This document shows positions 1 to 12,599 of a stretch of 64,000 nt of DNA, in pieces. A program made the translations under genes and the position numbers. Below the pieces are notes generated by a model. The model searched no databases, was not told the origin of the DNA, and was given only the letters and a program-made list of their open reading frames with translations. This DNA is from Hemicordylus capensis (taxonomy: Eukaryota; Chordata; Lepidosauria; Squamata; Cordylidae). Position 1 is the stretch's first letter; every line of letters starts with the position of its first letter. Location of the stretch: positions 177,787,001-177,851,000 of the forward strand of contig NC_069661.1 in assembly GCF_027244095.1 (NCBI RefSeq), in the 5' to 3' direction.

Positions 1-60
1 ATAATAGCGGGGATTCAAACTGGCAACCTCTTGCTCGCTAGGGAAGTTACTTCCCAGGAA
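1..60 (-). mobile_element. Fragment of the TTTACCTTT-type SINE
   Basis: GGCAACCTCTTGCTCGCTAG matches in reverse the head of the SINE at 48940-49205. It is cut by the window edge. Confidence 0.5.
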
Positions 61-544
61 TCTGTATGGCATCATAAAAGCAGATTATGAATGTCCTACT
101 CCACAAGTCTGATGTTCTGACCTTGCTTTCTATGAGCTGACACCCTATCAGCTTCAGGAGCCAGCTGAGAGCAGAAGTGGAACAATTTTAAACCTTATAT
201 GGAGTTGTGATTTTTAACTCATAAGTAGAACAGCCTACTCCCAAGTAGCTCCATTGGTTACAATAGATGCTCCAACATTTCCAGACCAAAACCATCCAAT
301 TTAATATTTCATTTCAGGGAAGTGTGGTAGTAATCCTCATACCCCAAGCATGGTGGGCAAGCAAGAGATTGCCAGCCTGAACCCGTCACGCATGTCGTGC
401 ACATGCACCTGGTGGGTGGGTGTGATGTGTGTGCGTGCCCGATGCATGCAGGGACGTCTTGTACTAACAGGTATATTCCAGGCAATAGAGTGGCAGAGAG
501 GTACACTGCTGCCCCAACAGGCTTTTTGGAAATCACTCAGCAGC

Positions 545-683
545 GAAGGGGAGTGCATCTTCCCCTGCCCTTAAAGGCAGATAACCCACCCACCCCCCGC
601 CGTTGAACCTTTGAGCCGGCCAGGTTTCAAACCTGTTTGGAGGCCCATAAAAGGGCCTCTGAACAGGTTCGTGCACATCCCTA
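545..683. mobile_element. Right end of a GGGATGTGCACGAA MITE
   Basis: Ends GGTTCGTGCACATCCCTA, preceded by AACCTGTTTGGAGGCC. The matching left end was not found with confidence upstream. Confidence 0.5.
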
Positions 684-726
684 ATAGCTACATACCCCAC
701 TTAAATAAATGCAAGAAGTCAAGGAT

Positions 727-816
727 ATGCAATTCTATACCCACTTACATGGGAGTATGTCCCATCAAATTCAATGGGACTGACTTCTGAGTAAACATGC
801 ATAGACTTGCACTGTA
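727..816. mobile_element. Small palindromic MITE
   Basis: CAATTCTATACCCACTTACA is the inverse partner of the region ending CATGCATAGACTTGCAC, around a centre near CAAATTCAATGGGAC. A half copy of the same family appears at 20,535-20,580. Confidence 0.6.
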
Positions 817-1532
817 ATTTTAAAAACTATTTCAATGGGTCTACTCTAAACATCCAGATCAGTGGTTGGAAGAGTAAGTGACTGCTATTTTATATTAATG
901 ATTGGGTTAAACAAATTACAGACGTAGCTTTAAATACAACAGCTCAAAAGCTGACCAATCTGAGCTTTGGAGAACAGCAGCCCTGCTGAGACCCCGGATG
1001 GGGGAGAGTACCTGGACTGTGATCCTGCAGCACTACACAAGTGCTTTCATTTCCCCAAAGCTAAGCACTGCATTCCTTGGAGATAATGAGGAAGTGCCTG
1101 ACCTTTGTGGAGAAACAGAATGGAGTCTGAACATTAAACTTGGCAGATAATTCTGCTGAGCTTAGAAAACAAGATTGTTCTGAACTGGGAGGGGAATGTC
1201 TTTAACTGTCAGCATGAAGCTGGCTTGGAAAGGATCTTCAAGAAAAACATATGGATCTGATCACCCTTGGTGTGCATGCTCAAAATCTGTGGGCTAATTG
1301 TTATGTTTTTTGTGGGCTTTTTAAACCTGGAGGTAATGAGCAAAAAGGATTTCTTCCATTTTTGATATTCATTATAAAGGAGCTTTCATGGGAACCACTC
1401 ATTTACTTAGGTGCCAATCTTTTAAAGCTTACCAAGGCCTCTGCATTATATTTTTTATAATATGTAGGCCTCAAAAGTAGAGGAAAAAAGAAAAAAAATC
1501 CTGTGGCAAATCTGATATGTGAAGAGTTTATA

Positions 1533-1646
1533 TTGTGAGCCCTTTGGGGACAGGGATCCATCTTATTTATTTATTATTTCTCTGTGTAAACTGCCCTGAG
1601 CCAATTTTGGAAGGGCAGTATAGACATCGAATGAATAATACGTTAA
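1533..1646 (+). mobile_element. L2/CR1-type LINE 3' tail
   Basis: GTGAGCCCTTTGGGGACAGG to GAAGGGCAGTATAGACATCG, then AATAATA. The same tail recurs at 10,155-10,300. Confidence 0.7.
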
Positions 1647-1849
1647 GAGCGTATCTCTGTGCACCATTTGCTGCTCTCAGAACTGCTTTTCACTGGCCTG
1701 AAACTGAGAAGCAATAGCTAACTTTGGCATGAACTCCAAAATCATGCATGTGTGCACACACACACTCTTCACCCCACTTGGGAATCCATGTTGGGATGGA
1801 AGAGTCACCCAATGGCAGAGGCATTGTCATATGCTTGTCATATTCCCCC

Positions 1850-2235
1850 CAGGGGGTGAGGCTTTAGTTCAGTGGTAGAGCACCTGCTTTGCCTGTAGAA
1901 GATTCCGGGCAGTGTTTCCTCTAAGGTGTGCACGGACACTCTTTTTTTGATGCCCAGCTAATTTTAGATCCCGCTCTTGTTGAATCAGGAAGGCCCCACT
2001 CTGAATGCATTTGTGCACATACTGCCATGATACTGCGACCCAGGACAGAACTCATTCCGTACATGGATGAAAAAGATCCAAGTGAATACTGGTCTCAGGT
2101 ACAATCCCTAGCATCCTTTCCAAGTGGAGAGACTCCTGCATGATACCCTGGAAAGCTGCTGCCAGTCTGCATAGACAACACTGAGCTAGATGGACCAGTG
2201 GTCTGATTCGGTATAAAGTAGCTTCTTATGTAACC
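1850..2235 (+). mobile_element. tRNA-Ala-like SINE interrupted by a hAT MITE
   Basis: The head (GGCTTTAGTTCAGTGGTAGA, then the CTGCTTTGCCTGTAGAAG stretch) looks like a tRNA-Ala body with an A box. The SINE resumes at about 2092 with its B box (TACAATCCC) and the body ending in GATGGACCAGTGGTCTGA and CTTCTTATG. Positions 1910-2091 in between are a hAT MITE. Confidence 0.8.
1910..2091. mobile_element. hAT MITE (CAGTGTTCCCTCTAA family) inside a SINE
   Basis: It begins CAGTGTTTCCTCTAAGG and ends AATACTG, and shares its body (GAATCAGGAAGGCCCCACTC) with copies at 21485-21680 and 22438-22631. Flanks ATTCCGGG and GTCTCAGG differ only by transitions, as expected of an aged 8 bp duplication. Confidence 0.75.
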
Positions 2236-2784
2236 TAGCACTTATTTGTTTACACCCCCATTAGCCAATATTATTATTAAGTTAATTACACACACACCTA
2301 CACCTACATATGTCAGAGTTCAAGCAAAGGTTAGGAACACACCAGTGGTGAAGCCAGACAGACAGGAATCGGGATCCAACTGGAGATGCGCTCGAGGAAA
2401 GGATCAGAGAGAGCAGAACTTCTAGCTTTGCTAGATGAATGCTTTCTCTCTCTCTCTCTTCTTCCCCCACCACCTTCCACCTGTAGGTGTCCATCCAGTT
2501 TGATAGATGACTGTAGTTGGAAGGCAGGAGCAGAGAGCAAAACAGAAAGTGTCCAGCCCCACTCTCTCTGTCGCCTCCCTTGCATGCACACCTCCCTGTT
2601 TCCTATATTATTATATAGGAACCTCCCCGTTTCCTATCTTTCCGGACAACCAGATAGTTAAACTGCAGATCAGCTCCCCAGGGGTGCAGCTAGGTAATTT
2701 TAGACCCTGTATCTAATGAGCTTATATATACATTTCACCACAAACCCACAGGTCTGGTCCAGAGAGCATTTGAAGAAAAGCGGG

Positions 2785-3005
2785 GCAGCAGGAGGGAGAC
2801 CACAGGACTAGGACCGGGAAGACCCGGGTTCGAATCCCCATTCAACCATGAAACTCACTGGGTGACTCTGGACCAGTCATGTATCTCTCAGCCTAACCTA
2901 CCTCACAGGGTTGTTGTGAGGATAAATATAACCATGTACACCGCTCTGAGCTCCTTGGAGGAAAAGCAGGATAGAAATGTAAATAAATAATAAATACATA
3001 CATAC
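2785..3005 (+). mobile_element. tRNA-derived SINE, Sauria-like
   Basis: It has GGACTAGGACCGGGAAGACC, a B box (GGTTCGAATCC), the conserved CTCAGCCTAACCTACCTCAC and a 3' end GCTCCTTGGAGGAAAAGC followed by a TAAATA-type tail. The family also occurs at 12,600, 36,468 and 63,715. Confidence 0.85.
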
Positions 3006-3377
3006 ATCTTCTTGATCATTCACCACAGACAGACAGATCTGGGCCAGAGTACATTTGCAGAGAGAGAGAGACACAGAGAGACAGACAGACTGACTGACTA
3101 CGCAGGCCCCAATCAATTCACACAGCTTCTTTACCACTCAGAAACTAACTGGGACACAACACATGCCCCTTGTTCCACAGTTCAAATACATCTTGCTTCA
3201 CAGATGTCATGCACGCCTTTGGATCACAAAACAACTTGAGCATAGTGCATTTGTAAACAAAAAACCCTGTTTATTCAGATGTAACAGTTACACTTTCACT
3301 AGCTGCGAAGTACTCTAGGGATAGAGATAATGCTTTCTGACAGCTTTGCTGCAGTGGGGAAAAATAATTTTAAAAAT

Positions 3378-3800
3378 CACAGGATTGACTGATTTCCTCA
3401 AAATAAAAATACACAGAGTTCTGCCATCTTGGGTTATATATGTGCCCAATTTCAGAACTCTAAGCCCAGCCATTCTGGGAACATAAAGAGTTGGGCAAAA
3501 GTGGGGGGCCATTTAGCACTTTTTTAATGAAGGCAAGGGGCAGATTCCTTCACATGGAGTGGAATGATGGTCCATTGGGTTGGGGGCTTCAGTTGCAGAA
3601 GTTTTTGTAATTTTCTCCCATGAAACAAGCCACTTATAGGACTTTTTGAAGTGCTTTTATTCAAAAAAATAATTAAAAATCAAGAAATAGACTGATTTGC
3701 TTCAAAATCAATACATAGAGTCCTACTAAACAGTCCTACATCTGTGTCCAATTTTAGAACTCTAGGCCAAGCCATTCCAGAAATATAAAAGGGATCCTCT
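3378..3800 (+). repeat. Two diverged direct repeats, about 300 bp apart
   Basis: The block 3378-3500 (GACTGATTTCCTCAAAATAA, CAGAACTCTAAGCCCAGCCA) recurs at 3680-3795 (GACTGATTTGCTTCAAAATC, AGAACTCTAGGCCAAGCCAT). Origin unknown. Confidence 0.65.
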
Positions 3801-4452
3801 TTTCCCTTGGGGCCTCTAGGAGAGTAGACACATGGACCTGGGCCCCCAGGTCCAGGCCTAACTGTACCCCTGCAGCTCCCTGTCAATCTCCAGTTTAAAG
3901 GCCCGGCTGCCTGGAAGATTAAGCAGCTGAGAGATACACACACAAGGGAGGTGGGGCTGGCACCGCTTCCTGTTGCTGGTTCAAGGATCAGATGGCATGG
4001 CCAGTTTTAGAGATTGTGGCCAGCATCATCTCTCAAGCAAGTGCTATCATTATGGTTTTACCTAAAGTGATGCTTGATTGGAGCACTTAGTCAAACCACA
4101 AATAATTTCTGAGTTTTTAGGGTGCCACAGAACTTTTTATTTTGTTTGCTACAACAGACCAACAGGCTACAACTTACCAAAAGAAACATAAAGCTTTTTA
4201 AAGGTTGCGAGAGGAGAGTTCAGAGTGTCTAGGTAGAGTTAGCTAGAAATTAGAATCTGGAATATAGGCTTGGGGACAGACCGCACAAGTTGCGCTCTCA
4301 GGATCTGCTACCTACTGTAGTAATGCCTGTGTGCCTTCATGTATAGGACTGTGCTCTGTTGTGTACTTGTAACTACAGCAAACATTACAAGACTGTCCCA
4401 GATATTTCTTACTACTCAGAACTGGGGAACATGTAAATACTTGTTTTTATAT

Positions 4453-4522
4453 TGGAAACAATAGTAACTGGGTGTGTTACTTCTCCACAGAAAAGTAACA
4501 CATCCAATTACTATTGTTTCCA
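4453..4522. repeat. 70 nt hairpin, about 31 bp stem, 7 base loop
   Basis: TGGAAACAATAGTAACTGGG at the left pairs with the reverse complement ending GTTTCCA, with about three mismatches, around a CCACAGA-type loop. The size and stem resemble a pre-miRNA, but a short MITE remnant fits equally well. Confidence 0.6.
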
Positions 4523-5339
4523 TGAGACAAAAAATCGAAATGCAACCGTACTTAAACACATTAGTCAGATACGCCTCCAATTTCCATGTAGTTTCCTTGT
4601 AGTTCAAGTTAGTGAACTTGAACTTAATAAAAGACTAGGATCAACATCACAATAGATGATTGGTACATGCCTCTTTTTATTCCCAGGGAGAGCCAATCTT
4701 CAACAGTGATCTTTTAACCTGCTTTCAATGAAACCTGAAGGGTTATTGTGCAAGGGGGCATAGGTTAACCTGGTTATTTATGTGTACCTGGCTACAAATG
4801 CATCCATTACTTAAAGAGAAGGGCTGTTTGCACATGGATATTGCAGCTGAGCCTGACTCTCTCATCCAATCTGAACTGTTTTCTTATCACACTTTTTGCA
4901 TGGCACAAAAAATCCTAAAACATGCAAAATTGCTTTGAAACATTGTTTGATTAACATATAGCCACAAATAAACTAGTATCCGTCTAGTGCAGAAGTTTCT
5001 AATCATTTTAAACAATTGTACCCCTTCTGTTGCAAACCTTCAGCTCAAGTACCCCACAGATTTTGTAAGGTTGTTCTCACAACCAACCCTAGTCTGGGTA
5101 GAGCCAGTCATGAGAAGCACTGAAATTGATCCCAGTGTATCTCAACAAGGTAGGCTTTAAAAAAAAAAAGGCTAAAAATGAGGTAGGAGGGCACGCGTGC
5201 ACCCTCTATCCCCACCCCCGTCATGTGGACAATCAGGCTGCCAGCAGTCATTTAATCCATAGAGGCTGGGGGAAGGAGCGACCCAGCCTCAGGGATTTCT
5301 AAAGTGCACTGCATAAGCGGTGCTTTGCATTGTGGGATT

Positions 5340-6340
5340 CCTGGAGGCTTGGGTCATGGAAAGAACTGTACAAAGAGGTTAACGTTTCAAAATAAAATAA
5401 GGTTTATTTTAGGGTTTAGGGGTACAGGAAGAGAAAATGAAGGTTAAAGAGCAACAATATTTAACTTACAAAACTAGCAAGACTAACAAGTTACAAGGAC
5501 TGTTTTAAAGCTCACAAAGAGACAATTTGGCTTAAGTTTCCGAATTAAGTTCACTCAAGGCTGGTTAGAGAGAAACGGTCTTGGAGATAACACTTCTTGG
5601 ATTAAGAAGAAGCGAGAGGAAAGGGAGGGAGAGCTTTGAGAGCAGGGGTTAGATACTACCTCAATCTGTCTAATGGGGTGTATGGACCCTTGTAGCTCAG
5701 TCAATATTTCTCTCCAAGGCAGGAAGAGAGGCAAGAGGCAGACACGGGAACCCAGGGACTAGGTGGGGGTCCAGGAACCAGGAAATATCCAAGAGAGACC
5801 AGAATCTCACAGCCAGGAGTGCTGCGTAGACCAGGCTAAGGGAAAGGGCTGGTCTGGAGGTGACAAGTGGGACAGGAGCGAGAGTCAAGGCAAGGCAAGA
5901 TGGAGGTGCCAATGCCAAAATGTAGTGAAAAGCAGCTGGTGAATCCAAGGGAGAGGAACAGGAGACACCTGGTGAATCTGGGATAGAGACACACCGATTG
6001 ATTGTGTCTTGATTACCTATAGGAAAAATCTTGCCTGGGAGCATCATGCTGATCACACCTTGAAAATGTGGACAAAAGGAACAAAGCACAGGATGAAGCA
6101 TTGTCCTATTGAGTGTGTTGAGTGTACTTCCTTTCAGTAAAAAGGCTGAATAGGTCTAGGAAGCCCATGTAGACAGAAACACAATGCGTGATCAGGGTTT
6201 ATCTCGTGTCTTTTTAGAATACCTGGGAGTGACTAAAATGTAAACAAGCCCTGAGCCAACCATTAACATGCTCGTAGGCAGAGGAGATGACCTGCCACCT
6301 AATCACATCTTCCTGAGAGGGTGATATCATGACCTGATCC
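5340..6340 (-). mobile_element. Solo-LTR-like repeat (fossil), copy 1
   Basis: About 1 kb that aligns with 30390-31340 over its length (shared GGTTTATTTTAGGGTTTAGG, CACTCAAGGCTGGTTAGAG). On the - strand an AATAAA lies about 100 bases from one end, as in an LTR with a short U5. No internal coding parts were recognised nearby. It is old and the family is uncertain; the ends are approximate. Confidence 0.4.
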
Positions 6341-6400
6341 ACTGTTCTAAAAGCTGTTCTAGTACATGTATTTGTATTTTGTTTTATTTTTCATTGTCCT

Positions 6401-6402
<2 letters not shown>

Positions 6403-6432
<30 letters not shown>
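6403..6432 (+). repeat. (GT)n microsatellite
   Basis: Fifteen GT units in intergenic sequence, upstream of PNPLA8. Confidence 0.95.
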
Positions 6433-6436
<4 letters not shown>

Positions 6437-7500
6437 ATGCACTAAATACAAGATTCTGCCTTTTGGGCTTAGTGCTTGTTTTATTTTTAAGAATGCTAAA
6501 TATGCACATAGAGACATCTTTGCATCCCTGCATATCAATAGTTTTGTTTAGGTACTGTATGTAAAAAGAGAAACTGAGGCTATTTCTATCAGACTGCAAA
6601 GCAGCTGAATTCAGCAACATCTCAAACCCTAAACGAAAAGAAATGAGGGTCCCTTGATGAAGATTGTTCAAGTGCAATTATACTGTCTACAAAGTCAAAC
6701 AAAACTGGAAAAGTCACAGGCTCAGCCTACTAGATTTAACTATTGTTTGCTTCTTCTGTATTGGATAGGTCCTAGCTCTATCTGAGTATGCTATTAGACC
6801 TGAACACCCATAGCACTTTCTAGTGAGTGCTAATAATAATTTAATCAACAGCTTTCCTCACATGAGTCATATCTATCTACTCTGAAATACGTGAAATGTT
6901 TTTCTAACAGTTCTAAACCCAGGGAATCACCAGGTCATTAGAAACGCAATATCAGAGTTCCTTTTTCTATGAATAGGTTCAGAACTTTTTGTGTTAATTC
7001 TTAGGTCCAAACTAAACATTAAATGAAAACAAGCCATTATTCAAACAGGCAAATTGACTACCATGTATGCCTTTGCAAATGCCATAGACTGTAGTTTGGG
7101 TCTGGCATTCTACAGCAGCTTGTTTCTATGGATACCAGGCCTGTGTCTATGTAAATAGGAAGACCTGTTTCTCTCAGAGAGAAAAAGGACTTTAATTGAA
7201 ATATGTCCTGGCTCCTGGTAACATTACAACTATTTGTTTCACCTCTAAAGCTAAATCACTGTGTACTTGCAGTGAGCTGCACAAATGTATTTTTTAATGT
7301 CATACTGTATATTTTGTTGTAGATTCTCCATTTTTCCTAAACCTTTTAACGTTACTGGGATATCCAAGGGCAGGTCAACTTTAGGGACAAATGAACAGCT
7401 TACAATATTGTAATGCATGCCAAGTGCAAGGTCAATATACTGTTCATTGAATGCATATTTACTTTTTTTTATGAGTACTCTTTTACTTAGGTTAATCAAA
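6433..7500. other. Intergenic stretch without recognised features
   Basis: AT-rich sequence with only short, unsupported open frames. Nothing resembling a gene or a known repeat was recognised. The same is true of most of 8,000-9,300, 9,550-10,150 and 10,300-10,700. Confidence 0.5.
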
Positions 7501-7555
7501 ACCTCTGGCCTAAAGCCACATAAGTTGCAATGTGCTTAGGTATATATTGTAGAGC

Positions 7556-7966
7556 CATGTTTCTCAATGTTTTTGGAGTCATGGACCGGTACATTCTTTA
7601 TGAGCAGTTTCCCGGACCAGCAGTTAGTAAAAGGGTTGTCCCCCTTACCCCCACCCCAGACACCCCTCAGAACAATTCTGAGCCGGAAGAGGCCGCTGCT
7701 GACGGGAGCTCTCTGGATCTCATTTCTAGGCAGTCACCCCTTGCTGCTGGTATAATGCTCATTTCAAATGAACATAATCCCAGCAGCAAGAGCTGCCTGC
7801 CTAGAAATGAGCTCCGGAGAGCTCCTGACAGTGGTGGCCCCCACTGGTTCTAAATGGTTTTTTTTTTTTTTTTTTGCGGGGGTTAATTCTTCATGGACCA
7901 GCACGGACCAGCACTCAACTCCTCACAGACTGGCACCGGTCCGCGGACCGGCAGTTGAGAAAAGAG
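7556..7966 (-). mobile_element. hAT MITE, same family as 12970-13298, decayed ends
   Basis: The end sequences TTTCTCAATGTTTTTGGAGT and the paired ATGGACCGGTAC / GGTCCGCGGACCGG blocks match the copy at 12970-13298, in opposite orientation. A poly-T run lies inside. The target duplication is no longer clear. Confidence 0.75.
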
Positions 7967-9319
7967 TACAGAGACGAATTTCCTCTCAGGAGATCATAGG
8001 ACTGGCAACTTTGTGAAACCATCCTGCTTGCCCTGCTTGTTGAGTTCACCAACTAAAATGTCATCCTGCTTTTTGGTCTAAATGTCAAATTTTGGAGTAA
8101 AAAACCCTGACCTCTCTGGCATCCCCAGAGCAAGGTGTCCTAGGCCCAGACCTATTAGGCTAATTGGGAAATCCATCTCCGGTAAGGTAGAAGACAACAC
8201 CGAAAAGTCACTTATATATGACAAAAGTATGTAGACTTCATATCTATTGTAAGTTATTGTAGTTTACCATTTATCTATGCATGATCCACCATGAATGCTG
8301 ATGAAGTGGCTGAAGTCTTTGAAAGTCTCAGACTCAGCCATTATATGCTGATGGGCAAGCTGACCCAAACCATAGAAAATCATTTACTTGATGGCTCACA
8401 GATCCTGCCTAACAATGGAGAACCATTTTACATAATGGCTGCCTTCAGACGTAAAGCAGAAATCGTGGATTCCATTCCCCCACCCACCCACCCTGCTGCC
8501 TGCATTTGAACAAAACAGAGAGCTTCCCCTCTGTGGTCTCTGACCGGGGTTTCCATCGTTAATGAAGGACATCCCTGGCAGCCAATAGCAGCCGGAGCGA
8601 TGGAGGAGCTTCCTCCCTCAACTCTAGCTGTAGAAGGTGGAAACTGCAGTGCCAACATTTGGATGTAATGCTGGCACCGCCAGACCAGAGTTGAAGGCAG
8701 AAAAACCTAGTGCAAATCTAAGCTACAGACTGGAGTTAGGGATGTAACTACTGCACATAAATTGAACATAATGTGAAAATAGTCATGTATGTGTGTATAT
8801 GTATGTTTGTACACTGTACATAGATTTTACATGCATTGAACATAGTGTGTAAATAGGGCGTATGGCTAGAGCATTCCATCCCACTGATTAGTGTTACCCC
8901 TCCAAGTCTCGTCATCATGAAGTATTTGAAGAAGTAGAGCAGAGAAGAAGAAAGATCTCTGAGATGGTGGCTTAGAAACACAGCAGGTTTGGAGAAGCTG
9001 AGAAAAAGAAATAATGAATTAGTCCATGAGCCAGGTCCACACATTCTGGCCATTGGTACAATCTCAAGGGTTGCATGCCCATAGTGATTTATGGCAATAT
9101 CTAACCCACCTAGAGATGGGAAATAAATGATAGCATTGGTCAACTTACAGCTTTCTGCGTATTTTCACCTTTTCTTTATCCCTGCCGCCAAACGATTAGG
9201 GTAAAATTGCAGTGCACTGAGAAAAGGGTAACAGTAACAATGAAAATATTAACTGGTATACAGGCGACACAGTACACATGATGAATCTACCACTATGTTC
9301 CTCTTCAGACCCTCTTTAT

Positions 9320-9548
9320 TGAGTAAAATAGAATTAAAACATTAGAGAAAAAAAATTAAAAAACAGACATTTTGATGTAAACACATCAGCCTTAGTGTTG
9401 GATATTCCTCTGTTTAAACTGCATTGAGAATTTCAACTATAAGAATGCACTTTAAACAGAGGGATATCAAATGAGGTGGACATGTTTACGTCAAAACGTC
9501 TGTTTTTTAAAAAAAATTCTATTGCTTTAATTCTATTTTATGCAATAA
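9320..9548. repeat. Inverted repeat with about 100 bp arms
   Basis: AAAATAGAATTAAAACATTA...AAACAGACATTTTGATGTAA...CCTCTGTTTAAA at 9322-9420 pairs with the reverse complement ending at 9546. Differences are frequent but the pairing runs over the whole length. It is probably an old foldback MITE. Confidence 0.75.
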
Positions 9549-10154
9549 AGTTCTGAACAATGACAAAATTGTTGTAATCTCTCCATGACGTAATCTTTAG
9601 AGGACATTCCTGCCAATTTTCATTTCCATTCCTCTGACATCAATAACAGATTATAGTAGTTCTTGTGTTTTAAAAACCTTTAAAATAAAACCATTGCTAA
9701 TTGGTTGCTGCAGGCCTCATGGTCAGGAAAATAAAAGCATGATAAGAAGTGAGCTACTATATATACATTGAACATAATGTATTTTACATCTGTGGGGTGT
9801 AGGCCTTGTCAAAAATCACAATGAGCATTTGTCCTCCAAGATGGTACTAACCACCCCATATGGCTCATGTACAAAATAGAAAATTATGGTTTGGATGTCT
9901 TCTAACAAGCCCTGCAGTTTCTGCCAAGTGTAATGAAGTTTTATAATGTTGAAAACACAGACCAAAATGTGCTAAGTTGATAGCAAAGAACTGGGGTGAA
10001 GAGAAGAGATTCATAGAACTAGGAAAAGAAAGTGTGCTTATTTACTCCGGCTAAATGAGCAAAGTGGTGATTCTCTTATATTTAGCAGCGGGAGAGCAAC
10101 TGGTCCTGTCCAATCTCAGCACAGCATCCCTCCAGTGGCTATTGCTGGTATCTG

Positions 10155-10300
10155 CCTTATGTTTCTTTTTAGATTGTGGGCCCTTTAGGGACGGGGTGGT
10201 GGTGGGGCATCTTATTTATGTATTATTTCTTTTTCTAAGTAAACCGTTTTTTGAACTTTGGTTGAAGAGTCGTATATAAGTATTCATAGTAATAGTAGCA
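10155..10300 (+). mobile_element. L2/CR1-type LINE 3' tail
   Basis: TTAGATTGTGGGCCCTTTAG followed by TCTTATTTATGTATTATTTC matches the tail at 1533. Confidence 0.65.
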
Positions 10301-10711
10301 TTTCTTCAATCTTGACTAGTTTCAGAGAACATAGTTACACAGACACAAGGTTTTTTTTCTCCCACTTTGGTCTGCCATCTAGTGTTTGAATAAATAATCC
10401 AGTTTGGAATTATTAGCTTTGAGTGTTTTCGTCAGCTAAACACGGTTTACAAAATAAAGCAAATACTTTCCCACACTATTCCTGTGGAGTAGTAGCTTAA
10501 CTATCATGGTGTTAATCTGAGTAAATGCGAAAAGCATCAAATAAATCTCTTCTAACTGTTTTGAAGCTAAGCCTTACTTCAAAACTCCTTGTACACTGTG
10601 TGCTGAAATAAGAGTTCCATCATTTTGGTCTTCAAAAATCTTTCTTATTTTGGATAAATTATTCTGCCATTTGAACTAGTTGGAGTAATTTATTCAGCTA
10701 GCCATGGAGAC

Positions 10712-11070
10712 TAGGGATGTGCACAAGCTGATTCGTGCACTCCCAGGAGCGGGGTGGTGGTGGTCCTTTAAGGGGCAAGGAGGGTGCCCTTTCCTGCCCT
10801 GCCACTAGGGGTGTGCACGGAACCGCAGAGCTGCAGTCCGGCACTGGGGTGGGGGGTTCCTTTAAGGCGCGGGAGGGTTTACTTATCCCTCCCGTCGCTT
10901 CCCCCCTCTGGCGCCTGTATTTCCTTGAGTAATCAGGGCAGCAGGATACCTCCCTGCTGCCCCTTCTCCTGGCGCTCTGCTGCAGCAATTCCTTGAGTAA
11001 TTGGGGTGGCAGGATACCTCCCTGCTGCCCCGTCCCCCGCTTGGTGGGCAGTGCAAGAGGCTTTAAGAAG

Positions 11071-11127
<57 letters not shown>

Positions 11128-11375
11128 CGCATGTATTTTCTTGAGTAAACAGAGTGGCAGGATACCTCCCTACTGCCCCTTCTTCCGCTTTGCTGCAAAA
11201 GGCTTATTAGAAATACGGTCACCGGAGGGGGAAAAGTGGCGGGAGGAGTAAGTAAACCCTCCCCTGCCCTTAAGGGGACCCCCCCCACCCCAAACCACCC
11301 GAATCCGAACCGCCCATGTCCGGACCAGTCCAGAGACTTGTAGAATGGCCTCCGGACCGGTCCGGGCACATCATT
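10712..11375. mobile_element. MITE with GGGATGTGCAC ends and internal tandem repeats
   Basis: The left end is TAGGGATGTGCACAAGC and the right GGTCCGGGCACATCA. Inside, a unit containing GGCAGGATACCTCCCT occurs three times (10,940, 11,009, 11,157 regions), and a long GT/GC microsatellite splits the second and third. Confidence 0.65.
11076..11131 (+). repeat. (GT)n(GC)n microsatellite
   Basis: About 43 bases of GT pass into a GC run, inside the MITE at 10712-11375. Purine-pyrimidine alternation favours Z-DNA. Confidence 0.95.
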
Positions 11376-12599
11376 ACCTGCCACTTTTCCTCCACCAGCA
11401 CTCTCCCCAAATGTGTTGGCATGGAGCTGCACTGTACCTCCCTGCAGCCCCAGTCAGCATCATACTGGAAATGGCCGATGCGTGTGTCATTTTGTGTGTG
11501 TTTGTGTGTGTGCGCACTCTTTCAGCTTTATTCACCCAGGCTTAGCCAAACCTGATAGCGTGGCTTGTGTTTGTTTACACAGTGGGTTAAGCTCCTTGGT
11601 TAAAAAGTTAACTTTGGCTTCCTGGCTATAACAATAACTTTCTCCCATCAACCCAGAATTGCCAGTTAGATCTGTACCCTAATACAGCCTCTTACCTGAA
11701 TCTTTCTGTACATCCCCATAAACTGGCGAAGATCTGGACATATTACAGTGGAGTTAGATATGCTTCACCGTGTATATTTATAGAAGTCATTAAATGCAAC
11801 ATGAAAAAAGTAGAAGGTCTCTTTTTCAACAAATGAGTGACACCCAAGTAACCTAGGTGTGGAAGTTAGATTTAGGTGCATCATATTAACAGTGCTGCCA
11901 CCTGACAAAGGCATTTGCGTTAAAGTTTGATGTGACAAACCTTCTCTCCTTCTCTCTCTCAATTCCTCTACCACCCAAAAGAATCTTCCTAATAAAGTGA
12001 CTTTATTTTATATAAGATCATTCAATTAATACAATCTAAAAGTACAATCTAAAGGAAAATTAGGAGCAACCAAACTTCAGCTAAAAGAAAACCAACAGTA
12101 TTTAAGTGGGTTTACTCTGTACTGAAGCATTTTTGCTTTTAATGAAGCTTAAAACATACCTTGGTGTTCTTCTGACTAATCAAAGGTGATTAATATCAAC
12201 TCAATTTTAATGTATCAAGACTGATTTAAAGGTGTAAGAAATTTCAGGAAGCAAATCTGCTACTCGAAACATCAGTCTAGATCCAAAGAACCATGAAAAG
12301 AAGACAAATAGCCACCAGCATTGTTTTGCATATGTAAAGGTATTCATGTGCTGTTAGGATAGACTGGTTAGAGGAAAAGATGCACAAGCAGATCATCATC
12401 TCCGGATTTAATATAAATTCTTTTTGGCTAGTTGGAGACTAGTAAAGGATTGACTGACCTACTATAGAGACTATATAGAGACAGACTATAAATTCTTTCA
12501 CACAATACTCTTGTGAGAACTATAAAAACAGTACTGTGGATCAAATCCATAGCTCCTATTGATATAAAGCATTGGAAAGTCATATTGGAGAAAGTCATA

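Noticed and set aside
2820-2842. tRNA B box as evidence of a tRNA gene
   Set aside because: It belongs to a SINE; no cloverleaf can be completed.
10698-11432. A 244-residue open frame on the - strand
   Set aside because: It runs through the GT/GC microsatellite and three tandem repeats of a MITE; it is Pro/Arg-rich low complexity with no family resemblance.
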